From: LMUY01 sp964242215
GTDB lineage: Bacteria; Pseudomonadota; Alphaproteobacteria; Acetobacterales; Acetobacteraceae
Assembly: GCA_964242215.1 (NCBI GenBank)
Contig: CAXTCJ010000012.1
Coordinates: 14,411-78,410 of the forward strand
Reading direction: 5' to 3'
DNA: 64,000 nt
Positions 52,192 to 60,463 of this stretch are shown here, piece after piece. The position numbers and the translations under genes were made by a program. The notes below the pieces were generated by a model, which had not been told where the DNA came from, did not search any database, and was given only the letters and a program-made list of their open reading frames with translations. Position 1 is the first letter of the stretch. Every line of letters begins with the position of its first letter.

Positions 52192-52492
52192 CACCGAGCG
52201 ATTCGACGTGGTTGCTGCCGGCTTGTGGGAAATGATCTCGACCTCAGAGCCGTCCGACCTGGAGCTTACCACTGAGACATTGAGTGTTACGGCAGGCTGG
52301 CATGACGATGACGCTCTCGATGCGCTGCAAGCCTATTTCGCAGAGATAGCAAACCAAGCGGCGGGTCTTTGTGGTCCCATGTCGATCAATGGAGTTGATG
52401 CGGGTTGCTTACTTCCTGGTTGGGGTGACGGTATTGCGGCGAGGGCCACACTGATACGGGCTATCTTGCAAACACGCCGTGAGAGTCGCTAG
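52184..52492 (+). CDS. Small acidic unrecognised island protein
   Basis: A 102-residue acidic protein, MVSTERFDVVAAGLWEMIS, with repeated acidic runs (SEPSDLELTTETLSVTAGWHDDDALDALQAYFAEIANQAA) and a Gly-rich segment (GVDAGCLLPGWGDGIAAR). ATG 52184 overlaps the previous stop by 8 bp. An upstream TTG at 52169 is in frame but less likely. It has no recognised domain. The acidic charge beside a very basic neighbour could mean that the two products bind each other. Confidence 0.55.
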   Translation: MVSTERFDVVAAGLWEMISTSEPSDLELTTETLSVTAGWHDDDALDALQAYFAEIANQAAGLCGPMSINGVDAGCLLPGWGDGIAARATLIRAILQTRRESR

Positions 52493-52523
52493 TGTAAAAT
52501 CAATCCGCACGGATCAGGGCTCA

Positions 52524-52838
52524 ATGTTGGAGACTTTGACCTTGCGTGTTGATACCGTCACCATTAGCTATGCCGCCGGGGTTCTGCACATATCGGATGG
52601 TCGCGCCCGCGCTCTTGCAAGGGTTGGGAAGCTCCCAGGGGCCTGGCGTGCAGGGAAGAGGTGGCTTCTTGATAGAACCAAGTTCGATGCTTGGGTCGAA
52701 GAGAAAGTCGCTGCTGCCTCTACAATACAGAGACACACGGGGCCTATCGACCCATTTGCTGCAGGCGGGGCCGCAGCGATGGCGCGATTGGAGGAGGCTC
52801 TTTCGCCGAAGCCGCGGAAGAAGCGGCTGAAGCATTAG
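52524..52838 (+). CDS. Small helix-turn-helix (excisionase-like) protein
   Basis: A 104-residue protein. VDTVTISYAAGVLHISDGRARALARVGKLPGAWRAGKRWLLDRTKFDAWVEEKV is a clear MerR/excisionase-type domain: helix-turn-helix, then a wing ending in 'drtkFdaWv'. A basic tail RLEEALSPKPRKKRLKH follows. The start is either ATG 52524 or GTG 52479, which overlaps the previous stop and would add MRVASVKSIRTDQGS. It is the third such domain on this island, after 46881 and 50446. It could be the excision factor or a regulator. Confidence 0.65.
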   Translation: MLETLTLRVDTVTISYAAGVLHISDGRARALARVGKLPGAWRAGKRWLLDRTKFDAWVEEKVAAASTIQRHTGPIDPFAAGGAAAMARLEEALSPKPRKKRLKH

Positions 52839-53086
52839 AAACGTGCGTTGTGCGCGAGCCGGTCCAGCTTGGCGATGATCAGCACGCCCCGGCGGGTGCG
52901 GCAGGAGGCGAGCGCGGCGGCGAGCTGCGGCCGATCGGCGCGCTTGCCGCTCTCCACCTCCTGAAACTCCGCTACCACCTCGCCGCCGGCCTGGGTGACA
53001 TGCGCCGCTACGGCTTGGCGCTGCGCCTCAAGGCCGAGCCCGGATCGGCCGTGAACATCGGTCGAGACCCGGAGATAGCTGACAAA
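52835..53086 (-). pseudogene. Serine recombinase (resolvase) N-terminal fragment
   Basis: The minus strand reads FVSYLRVSTDVHGRSGLGLEAQ... and ends GVLIIAKLDRLAHNARF then TAA at 52835-52837. SYLRVST holds the catalytic serine of resolvases/invertases, and the AKLDRLAHN motif follows at the normal distance. The start codon is missing, and the rest of the catalytic core and the DNA-binding domain are absent. It is about 83 codons of a remnant lying between two convergent gene groups. Confidence 0.75.
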
Positions 53087-53114
53087 AAGGGACAGGGAGG
53101 GGGCACGGCTTGGG

Positions 53115-53618
53115 TCAGCAGTCCGGCCCGCCCGTGCAGAAGAACTCCTGGCGCATGGACGGGAGGAAACCGCCGCAGGCTAGCATGACCCTAAACAGGC
53201 TGAACGCCGCCTCGCACTGAACGAGCTGTTCTTCCACACACCATCGCAGCAGCCGGAGACTGCCCGTGACGCGGGACGATCCGAGTAAACGCTCTGCAAG
53301 CTTGCGAGCCTGCCCATCGTCAGAGCAGAAGTCGTAGCCCAGTGCCTCGCAGGCAACGATGGATTCAGTCTCTCCTGCGCCCAGACCGTGTCGATCAAGC
53401 AATCCCAGAACCCGGGCGGCCGGCATCTCGCCATCGGTGATGAAACCAATCACCCCCTCGGCCTTGAGCGCGAGCAGCCGTGCAGCCACTTCGGCGCGGC
53501 ACTCGATGATGACGCCAGGGCACACCCAAAACCGGCAGCGCGACAGCCGGCATGTGACGTCTAGTGCATCGGCGTTGCTCAGATTAATAATAGAGCAGGC
53601 GTCAATGATGACGTTCAC
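53115..53618 (-). CDS. PIN-domain-like nuclease/toxin
   Basis: A 167-residue PIN-type protein. The acidic residues expected at the metal site are D6 (MNVIIDACSIINL), E39 (CPGVIIEC), E83/E85 (GLGAGETESIVACEALG) and D100/D101 (YDFCSDDGQARKLA). PIN proteins cleave RNA and are often toxins. It starts at ATG 53618, 17 bp inside the HTH-ImmA/IrrE gene, so translation is coupled. Xre-COG2856 (ImmA/IrrE) proteins paired with PIN proteins have been predicted as toxin-antitoxin systems. It is the last gene of a four-gene operon. Cys residues are unusually frequent (10), including CxGGPDC at the end. Confidence 0.75.
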   Translation of the reverse strand: MNVIIDACSIINLSNADALDVTCRLSRCRFWVCPGVIIECRAEVAARLLALKAEGVIGFITDGEMPAARVLGLLDRHGLGAGETESIVACEALGYDFCSDDGQARKLAERLLGSSRVTGSLRLLRWCVEEQLVQCEAAFSLFRVMLACGGFLPSMRQEFFCTGGPDC

Positions 53619-54744
53619 GGGTCAGCCTGATGTTGGCTTCGTATATCTCATCGATGGACAGGCCGAACCGGTCGGCCGCCCAACCAATTGAAACCTCATC
53701 GGCCGCAATTTTCTGCACCAGCGGCCGAAGCAGATTGTCGGAAATTCTTGGGATGGTGAGCTGTGGCCGGGGCGGCAAACCCAGCGTCTCAGCCCGGCGT
53801 TCTGGGTTGCCGTAATCCGTTCGCAACGCCTCGCTTAGGGAAATTGCGCCGCCAACCGGTAAAAGCCCCAGCTGCTCACATCGGCGGGCCGCTACGTCAA
53901 AGCTTACCCCGAAAATGCGTGCCAAGTAGAGAATTTCGATATCGCCAACAGTATCAGCCGTGACTTTCAATGCTTCGCGGATGGCCTTCAGAGCGAGGGC
54001 CACCCCTCGGTCAGGCAGCAGCACAACGGACGCGAAGGCATCAGCAAACTGCTCCTCACTTGTTCGCTGACGCCAGGCTCCGATCCGGCTGGCGCCATCA
54101 AACACGATCCCCTTTCCCTGCTTGTGATGGGCAAGGATGTGACCAAGCTCGTGCGCCACGGTGAACAGCATGCGCGCCAGGAATCGTGGGGACACGAAGA
54201 TAAAGCAGTAGCCACCGATGATGACGGAAGCGCCTTCATAGCGCGATCGGCGTAGGCTCCCGATGATGATGCCGGTGTCGCCGGCCAGCACCTGCGGCAA
54301 ATCGAGCGCAGCTTCATCCAGACGTTGCGGCATAAACAACCCGCGGAAGCCGTGTGCCAGCCGATGCGCCTCGACATAGGTCTGTGCGGCCGGCTCCAGG
54401 CTCTGCAGCCATTCGGGCGGTTGTGCGCGAAGCGGCAGCAGCTGAAGGGCAGCCTCCACGAAGCCCGCGACAAACTCAATGGTGGTGCGCTGATCGAGGC
54501 GGCCGCCGACGGCCGCACTCCGGAACAGCAATCCCAGTTCGTTCTGTTTACCTGTCGTCAGCTCGCCCGCGGCAAAGGCCCGCAAAGGCACCTGAAGTCC
54601 TTGCGACATCGCACGCAGCTCCGCAAGGTTTGCCGGTGCGCCCTCCATGATGGCGCGAACCCGCTCAGCCGTGAGCCGGGAGGCCTGGGCGATGTCATCG
54701 GCCGTAAGGGCAAGCGACCGAAGGAGGTTCGTCACCCCGTCCAT
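53602..54744 (-). CDS. HTH (Xre) plus ImmA/IrrE zinc metallopeptidase
   Basis: A 380-residue protein. Residues about 9-60 form an Xre-like helix-turn-helix (LTADDIAQASRLTAERVRAIMEG). Residues about 170-260 carry the zinc protease motif H198-E199-L200-G201-H202 in FTVAHELGHILAHH, followed by the distal Glu region EEQFADAFASVVLLP. This is the COG2856 architecture, in which the protease degrades a repressor or acts as an antitoxin. It starts at ATG 54744, 5 bp after the upstream stop, and overlaps the PIN gene. It probably represses the operon, perhaps at the inverted repeat 56597-56638, and restrains the PIN protein. Confidence 0.85.
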   Translation of the reverse strand: MDGVTNLLRSLALTADDIAQASRLTAERVRAIMEGAPANLAELRAMSQGLQVPLRAFAAGELTTGKQNELGLLFRSAAVGGRLDQRTTIEFVAGFVEAALQLLPLRAQPPEWLQSLEPAAQTYVEAHRLAHGFRGLFMPQRLDEAALDLPQVLAGDTGIIIGSLRRSRYEGASVIIGGYCFIFVSPRFLARMLFTVAHELGHILAHHKQGKGIVFDGASRIGAWRQRTSEEQFADAFASVVLLPDRGVALALKAIREALKVTADTVGDIEILYLARIFGVSFDVAARRCEQLGLLPVGGAISLSEALRTDYGNPERRAETLGLPPRPQLTIPRISDNLLRPLVQKIAADEVSIGWAADRFGLSIDEIYEANIRLTRERHH

Positions 54745-54749
54745 CTATT

Positions 54750-55328
54750 TCAGGTTGCGGCCTTGATGCCGGACAGCCAGTCCAGCATCTGCGTCACCTG
54801 TGGTTCATCCAGCTTGGACATGCGACCCATGGCATCTATGACGCGATTGGCACCCCGCCGCCGCCCAAGAATATCCCCAAGCTTGCCCAGCGTCTGCTGC
54901 CGTCCCAAATCGACCTCCTCCGGCGTGGAGAGGGCAATTGCACTTCCGCCGACCACGTAGTTTTTCACCCGGTCCTGAAACGTCTCGGCCGAGTGATGGT
55001 CGAGGGGATGCTGTGTACCATCGGCCTGGACGATCACATTGCCCATGACAAGGCCCCCTGCATCCATCGTCAGCCGGTTCTCCGGGAAACGGTGATAGGC
55101 GGCCAGCGCGTCGATCTTCTCCTCGACCTGAAGGCCACCTACTACGTATTGCTCCGCGCCGACCACCTTGCCGCTGATGATGAAAATCCAGTCCCCCTTC
55201 GTCACGAAGCGCCGGATATTAGGCATGCAGGCACCCAGGGTCGGCACTTTGCTGAGCAGAGGATCGTTTAGGTTGCCGCGCAAGGAAGGGTCGGTTCCGG
55301 TGCCCGTGATGTAAACATACCCCTTCAT
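54750..55328 (-). CDS. Nmad2-like protein (nucleotide-modification-associated family)
   Basis: A 192-residue protein. MKGYVYITGTGTDPSLRGNLNDPLLSKVPTLG..., then ACMPNIRRFVTKGDWIFIISGK resembles the Nmad2-type fold ('...tLatCkPkIRrkakvGDWivGtg'), found near DNA-modification and mobile-element genes. The C-terminal part (EEVDLGRQQTLGKLGDILGRRRGANRVIDAMGRMSKLDEPQVTQMLDWL) is helical and not recognised. ATG 55328 overlaps the zinc-ribbon gene stop (ATGA). It is the second gene of the four-gene operon. A role in recognising or processing modified nucleotides is inference from the family's context. The family call is moderate. Confidence 0.6.
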   Translation of the reverse strand: MKGYVYITGTGTDPSLRGNLNDPLLSKVPTLGACMPNIRRFVTKGDWIFIISGKVVGAEQYVVGGLQVEEKIDALAAYHRFPENRLTMDAGGLVMGNVIVQADGTQHPLDHHSAETFQDRVKNYVVGGSAIALSTPEEVDLGRQQTLGKLGDILGRRRGANRVIDAMGRMSKLDEPQVTQMLDWLSGIKAAT

Positions 55329-56419
55329 CGGCTCGCCTCTACAGGATTCAAGCTGGGCGCGGTACGATGCAGGCGCTCCAGGATTAAGAGTAGAGGATTG
55401 CTTACTGAAAGGCGACGCCGGCCCTGCGGACGGAACATGCCGCCGCAGTGTTCACAGGTGTGCTCCCCGTGTGGTTGGAATGCCATCTCGCCTTGGTCGA
55501 AGTGCGCCTCGGTGCAATGGGGGCAAGTCAGGCTTTCAACTTTACCCGATAGTTCGGGCAGGACCTGCTGCGCCATGAAGTAGCGAACCATTCCGTTATC
55601 GAGCGGGACGCCGTCGATGTGGACCTGGTCGAATGTCTCATCCTTCACAGGTGGGCCGTGGCGACCCCCGAACAGGTGAACGTGGATACCTTCCTGCTCC
55701 GGTCTTGGGGCGGTCCACAAGATGGCCGGGTTCGAGGCCCAAATCTGAATTCCGCCGGGATAATCGGACTGGCGGATGTCGAGGCTTTCACTCGCTCTGA
55801 CGGGCTGCCTCCCAGTATCCAGGTCACCCAAGGCCTCGCGAATAAAAGCGAGGGGATTAGAAACAGCTGCTTCGTGATCCTGAAACAGTCGGCCGCAGGC
55901 CTGGCACAGATGCTTCCTGTGGGGATGGATGGCAAATCGGCCTGCGTCGAGATGGACCTCGGCGCAATGTGTGCAGGTCAGATGCTTGACCTGCCGATCC
56001 ATGAACCTGCTGAAATAATAGCTGACAGCGGCCTGGCGGGTCACCAGTAGCGGCTTGGCACCGAACAGGTCGCTGCGGCAATGCACAGAAACCGCCGGAT
56101 AGGTGGCGTCGATCTGCTTCTCCATGCCGGCCACATGACGGGTGTGCACATGAATGCCGATATCGGGTTCCTTACCGGTCGTGTTGAAAACTGGCTTCAA
56201 TGCTGCCCACACCGCGACCCCCCCAGCGTAGTCGGCAGGATTGAGATCAAGGCATCCCTCAAGATCTGCATCAACGGAGACAGCGTCGCAGGCTTCTAAC
56301 TGCACGCCCTTAGGCCCGGTCGCATTACCACCATGGACAGGACACCACCATCTGGGTTGCCCGTTACGGGCACGACCGACCTGTTCGACCTGGCAAACGC
56401 GGCTGAGTACTGCGTCCAT
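55325..56419 (-). CDS. Tandem-duplicated zinc-ribbon protein of unknown function
   Basis: A 364-residue protein made of two similar units (residues about 60-197 and 218-351). Each unit has a front part DYxGG...W, ending in GIHVH, then ...YF..., a CxHC pair (C149/C152; C299/C302), a His-rich stretch FAIHPHRKH or FQPHGEH, a second CxxC (C172/C175; C322/C325) and VSNPL. The N-terminus has WWCPVHGGNATGPKG. Eight cysteines and many histidines imply two structural zinc sites. ATG 56419 is chosen because GGGGAG precedes it; an earlier TTG at 56434 lacks a site. It is the first gene of the operon, reading toward the Nmad2-like, ImmA/IrrE and PIN genes. No named family was recognised. Confidence 0.7.
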   Translation of the reverse strand: MDAVLSRVCQVEQVGRARNGQPRWWCPVHGGNATGPKGVQLEACDAVSVDADLEGCLDLNPADYAGGVAVWAALKPVFNTTGKEPDIGIHVHTRHVAGMEKQIDATYPAVSVHCRSDLFGAKPLLVTRQAAVSYYFSRFMDRQVKHLTCTHCAEVHLDAGRFAIHPHRKHLCQACGRLFQDHEAAVSNPLAFIREALGDLDTGRQPVRASESLDIRQSDYPGGIQIWASNPAILWTAPRPEQEGIHVHLFGGRHGPPVKDETFDQVHIDGVPLDNGMVRYFMAQQVLPELSGKVESLTCPHCTEAHFDQGEMAFQPHGEHTCEHCGGMFRPQGRRRLSVSNPLLLILERLHRTAPSLNPVEASR

Positions 56420-56596
56420 AGAGGCTCCCCCCAAGGCCTACGGTCGGAGCGAGCATCCCGAGGTCCTTTCGAATTACGATTATCCACAGCTGGGTTGGGG
56501 CGGCTGCAGGTGCAATGGGGTAGGCTGGCTGATCGTGGGCTTAACAGGTTACGCCGACTGGCGCGGCGACCAAGACAGACAGGCTGGTTGGACCTT

Positions 56597-56638
56597 CTGT
56601 ATCACTCTGGTAAACGGTCATTTGACAGAGTGATACAG
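56597..56638. promoter_or_regulatory. 13-bp perfect inverted repeat upstream of the four-gene operon
   Basis: CTGTATCACTCTG (56597-56609) is the exact complement of CAGAGTGATACAG (56626-56638), with a 16-nt spacer. It lies between the hsdR stop and the start of the zinc-ribbon operon, both on the minus strand. No T-run follows, so it is more likely an operator (perhaps for the Xre domain of the ImmA/IrrE protein) than a terminator. Confidence 0.6.
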
Positions 56639-56639
56639 C

Positions 56640-59600
56640 TTAAAACCAGCGTGCCGCTAGGGTCTCCGCCTGCCTAATAATCAGATCGACCGCGGCTCTC
56701 TGAAGGTCCGGCGGATATCCATATTTTGCCAACAGCTTGCGCACCTCGATGCGCATCTTGGCTCGGACGCTTTCCTTCCGGGTCCAATCGATTGTCGCTG
56801 AACTTCGGATGCTGTGTAGGAGAGCTTGCGCCAAAACCCGCAGTTGTTCGTGTGCCATTAAGGCTTTTGCAGAACCGTTGTCTGCGAGGGCATCGTAAAA
56901 AGCCATCTCCTCAGCAGTGAGACCCAACTCTGCTCCTCGTGCGCTGGCGGCGCTGATCTCCTTCGCCAAAGCGATCAGCTCTTCGATCACCTGGACGCTA
57001 TCTACTGCTCGGTTGTGATAGCGCCGTAGCGTCTCGTCCAATCGGTCGCTCAGCTTGCGGGCCTGCACAATGTTGTCGGCGGACCGCGCCTTTATTTCAC
57101 CAGCTAGCAATCGCCGTAGCGTTTCCACGGCAAGGTTTTTCTCCTTTGTCTTTCCAACCTCGGCCAAGAAGTCATCGGAAAGCACCGCGAGGTCGGGGCG
57201 GTCAAGGCCGGCTGCGCCGAACACGTCAAGAATCCCGTCCGCCATTACGGCACGAGAGAGTAGCTGTCGGATGCCCTGTTTGATCGCGTCGCGGCCTCTC
57301 CCAGTGCCCGCGGTGTACTTGACCAAATTCGCTCGCAACGCAGCCACGAGCGCGATCTGATCCCGTCTTTCAGCAACCCTCTCGTCACCCGCGCACAAAG
57401 CGAAAGCAGTTTCCAGCTCGGTTGCTGTCTCGATAAAACGGTCGCGATAATCTCGTTCGAGCAGATGCTCCAAGCACTGTTTTAAAACGGTAAGCCGCTC
57501 ACCTGGGTTGGCGCCGAAGAAGGACCGCCATCCGGTGCTTTCGAGGAGAGCGAGCGCACTCTCCAGCCGAGACAAAGTCAGAAGAACCGCTTCGTCTACG
57601 TCAAGGCGGACTTGCTCCCGATCTGGGGCACTATATTGGGCCAGAGCCTCTCGTAGCTCGGCCCCAAGCCCGAGATAGTCGACGATTAGGCCTCCAGGCT
57701 TCTCGCCCCACACTCGGTTCACGCGAGCGATTGCTTGCATCAACCCGTGTCCGCGCATCGGCTTATCGAGGTAGAGCGTGTGGAGCGACGGTGCGTCAAA
57801 ACCCGTTAGCCACATATCCCGGACGATAACGAGATCGAAACCGGAAGACGGGTCTTTGAAGCGGTCCGCCAGCTTTCCCAGGCGACCCTTCGTACGAAGA
57901 TGGGGCTGGAACTCGGGAGGGTCGGAGCTGCCGTTCCCGGTCATCACCACTTTTAGAAACCCAGCCGCATCATCCCTTGGGTCAGCGGCAACCCAGTCTG
58001 GGCGAAGGGCCGCAAGCTGGTCGTATAGGGCCACGGCAACTCGGCGGCTGATTGCAACGATCATGGCCTTGCCGCCGGCCATGGCTTCGCGCCGGCGTTC
58101 AAAATGCGTGACGATGTCTGCCGCGACAGTCGCAACCCGATCGGGTGCGCCGACAACAGCCTCAAACCTGGTCAGCTCTCCCTTGCCGCGCTCTACCGCT
58201 GCGTCGTCGCCCTCCGTTAGCTCTTCGGCCATCGCATCCAGTTCGACGCGTTCGTCATCCGTTAAGTTTAGCCGAAGCTTCGCAAGGCGAGCCGTGTAGT
58301 GGATCGGCACGGTCGCACCATCCGCCACTGACTGGCTCATGTCGTAGGTGTCGACCACATCGCCGAACACCGCCTCCGTATTGCGGTCGCGCAGTGCGAT
58401 CGGCGTCCCGGTAAAGCCAATGAACGTCGCATTGGGAAGCGCCTGGCGGAGCATCTCTGCAAAGCCCACCTGCTCTTGCACCCCGCCATGCCCAACGGTG
58501 AACTGCTTCCGAAACCCGTACTGAGTGCGATGCGCCTCGTCCGCGATGACGATGACGTTGTCTCGCTGTGTCAGGGGCGGGTGCGAGCCATCGTCACTCC
58601 GGAATTTCTGCACCGAGGTGAACACCACTCCTCCGATGTCGACGGCAAGCAACCGCCGCATCGCCTCTGCGCTGTCCGCTTGCTGTGGCATCAACCGCAG
58701 TACGTCCCCATGCGCAGTAAAGGTCCCGAAGAGCTGATCGTCTAAGTCGTTACGATCCGTCAGAAGGACGATAGTTGGGTTGCGCAGGCCCCTCGCAATT
58801 TGAAGCTGACGGACGAAAAATAGCATGGTCAGTGACTTGCCTGATCCCTGTGTGTGCCAAACCACACCACCTTTGCGGTTACCTCCCGTTGCCGCACGTA
58901 CTGTGGACGCAAGCGCCTTCCGGACCGCATGGAACTGGTGATAGCCGGCAAGCTTCTTCGAACGGACAACACCGTCTTTTACTTCAAATGCGATGTAATC
59001 GACGATCAAATCCAGGAACCGTTCGGGCGCGAACACACCGCGGATCAACACCTCAAGCTCCGGCCGGCCTGTGTCGTCCAAAGCTACGCCGTCAATCGTG
59101 CGCCATGGGGCAAAGCGGTCCAAGGCGGCAGTAAGCGTGCCAACACGCGCTTCCGTCCCGTCGCTGATCACCAGTACCTGGTTCGTCCGAAGCAACTCCG
59201 GCACTCGCGCGCGATAATTGTGAAGTTGTGTGTGGGCGCGCTCCAGCGTCGCAGCTGTATCGACCGGGCTCTTTAACTCTAGCACCGCAAGCGGCAGTCC
59301 GTTGACGAAAACAACTACATCGGCCCGTACCGTACCACTGTCGCCTTGGATGATGACTTGGTTGGCGACCAACAAACGGTTTGTCTTTGGTGAGTCGCGG
59401 TCAAGTAGGCGCAAGCCGATTGTTCGGGTCTCGCCATTCTCGGTAACCTGTACCGGGACACCAGATGCCAGGAGTTCGTGGAACGTGCGATTATTCTCGA
59501 TGACGTCCTGGCTCGGCGTGGCGAGCACGTCACGGACAGCCGTGCTGATCATCGCAGGCGTTGCGGCTGGATTTAGGGTTGCGAGAGCGCTTCGAAGCTC

Positions 59601-59768
59601 AGGCTCCAAGATGGTTTGACGATAGCTGCTGCGTGCCCCCATGGCACCATCTGGCGCGAGCTGATCACCGGTGACAGTGCGCCAACCAATCAACTCGAAC
59701 CATGAGAGAGCGGCGAGCTCGACAGCGGCTTCGTGCATACCCTCTCGCGCTCCGAGTGCCTGCGTCAC
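56640..59768 (-). CDS. hsdR: Type I restriction endonuclease subunit R
   Basis: A 1,042-residue HsdR. The nuclease motif is D150 ... E164-L-K166 (RADVVVFVNGLPLAVLELKSP). Walker A is in WHTQGSGKSLTM (about 304-315), DEAH is at 410-413 (VIADEAHRTQYG), then FIGFTGTPI and the later motif LIVDYLGLG follow. GTG 59768 overlaps the upstream Abi-like gene stop as GTGA, fixing the start. It translocates and cleaves DNA lacking the host methylation pattern in complex with HsdM and HsdS. The gene order is hsdM, hsdS, abi-like, hsdR on the minus strand with 4-11 bp overlaps throughout. All nuclease and motor motifs seem intact. Confidence 0.93.
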   Translation of the reverse strand: MTQALGAREGMHEAAVELAALSWFELIGWRTVTGDQLAPDGAMGARSSYRQTILEPELRSALATLNPAATPAMISTAVRDVLATPSQDVIENNRTFHELLASGVPVQVTENGETRTIGLRLLDRDSPKTNRLLVANQVIIQGDSGTVRADVVVFVNGLPLAVLELKSPVDTAATLERAHTQLHNYRARVPELLRTNQVLVISDGTEARVGTLTAALDRFAPWRTIDGVALDDTGRPELEVLIRGVFAPERFLDLIVDYIAFEVKDGVVRSKKLAGYHQFHAVRKALASTVRAATGGNRKGGVVWHTQGSGKSLTMLFFVRQLQIARGLRNPTIVLLTDRNDLDDQLFGTFTAHGDVLRLMPQQADSAEAMRRLLAVDIGGVVFTSVQKFRSDDGSHPPLTQRDNVIVIADEAHRTQYGFRKQFTVGHGGVQEQVGFAEMLRQALPNATFIGFTGTPIALRDRNTEAVFGDVVDTYDMSQSVADGATVPIHYTARLAKLRLNLTDDERVELDAMAEELTEGDDAAVERGKGELTRFEAVVGAPDRVATVAADIVTHFERRREAMAGGKAMIVAISRRVAVALYDQLAALRPDWVAADPRDDAAGFLKVVMTGNGSSDPPEFQPHLRTKGRLGKLADRFKDPSSGFDLVIVRDMWLTGFDAPSLHTLYLDKPMRGHGLMQAIARVNRVWGEKPGGLIVDYLGLGAELREALAQYSAPDREQVRLDVDEAVLLTLSRLESALALLESTGWRSFFGANPGERLTVLKQCLEHLLERDYRDRFIETATELETAFALCAGDERVAERRDQIALVAALRANLVKYTAGTGRGRDAIKQGIRQLLSRAVMADGILDVFGAAGLDRPDLAVLSDDFLAEVGKTKEKNLAVETLRRLLAGEIKARSADNIVQARKLSDRLDETLRRYHNRAVDSVQVIEELIALAKEISAASARGAELGLTAEEMAFYDALADNGSAKALMAHEQLRVLAQALLHSIRSSATIDWTRKESVRAKMRIEVRKLLAKYGYPPDLQRAAVDLIIRQAETLAARWF

Positions 59769-60463
59769 GCCGCTTCGCTCGGTTGCGTGGCTGCAGCGAC
59801 TTGCTCTGCCTCCCATTCTTGTCGCGAAGCGTCGTATTGAGTTGGATCAAGCATGTAAAGGACGCGGCTTGGCGAGAAGGCTGAACCTGCAATTTCGACA
59901 TCACCGTATTCGTCATCGAGCAAGGCATTGAAAGTGCCAAAGTCCTCATAGCGGGGAGGATCTGGCGCGATGGGCTGGTTCGGAACCCGACGCCATGCGA
60001 CCTCAAACAGGAAGCTGACCAGCGTATCGCAAAGCCCACCAAGCATCACCGCGTGCTGACGCTCAAGCGTGCCCCAATCTAGAGACCCACCATGTCTCAT
60101 ATTGGGAATGTTGCTGAGCTTCGCTAGTGCTACGGCGGTGTCGTCAATACCTTGCAGTAATTCGCCAAGGTGCTGGTTAATTCGCGCCGCCTCAGGGTGA
60201 GCGGCAATCGAGAAGTCAAGCGCCTGGATTACGCCGCGCATGCGGTCCGGGAACCCGCCGTTTCGACCGAAACTAATCCCGAGCAGCGGGGCCACGGTCG
60301 CGTGTGCAGCCTCGAATAGTGTGCGTACGTTCTGCAAGCAGAAGGCGGGCTGGCTCTCAATGCTGAGTTCAAGCGCTTCAACGTGGCGGCGCAGCGGCGC
60401 AGCACGGTCCGGGTGCGCATCGATCAAACTCCGGAGCATTTGGAGCGAGTATGGCACCGTCAT
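59765..60463 (-). CDS. Abortive-infection C-terminal (Abi_C-like) protein within the hsd operon
   Basis: A 232-residue protein. The middle NVRTLFEAAHATVAPLLGISFGRNG, GIDDTAVALAKLSNIPNMRHGGSLDWG and HAVMLGGLCDTLVSFLFEVAWRR follow the pattern of the Abi_C domain ('NaRkaLEsv...L...R...G..HG...h...a..av..a..l..fL'). The C-terminal 60 residues are Pro/Asp-rich (PPRYEDFGTFNALLDDEYGDVEIAG). ATG 60463 overlaps the hsdS stop as ATGA, and its stop overlaps hsdR as GTGA, so it is made together with the restriction enzyme. It might halt growth if restriction fails, or help restrict host damage. Both are inferences. Confidence 0.7.
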   Translation of the reverse strand: MTVPYSLQMLRSLIDAHPDRAAPLRRHVEALELSIESQPAFCLQNVRTLFEAAHATVAPLLGISFGRNGGFPDRMRGVIQALDFSIAAHPEAARINQHLGELLQGIDDTAVALAKLSNIPNMRHGGSLDWGTLERQHAVMLGGLCDTLVSFLFEVAWRRVPNQPIAPDPPRYEDFGTFNALLDDEYGDVEIAGSAFSPSRVLYMLDPTQYDASRQEWEAEQVAAATQPSEAA

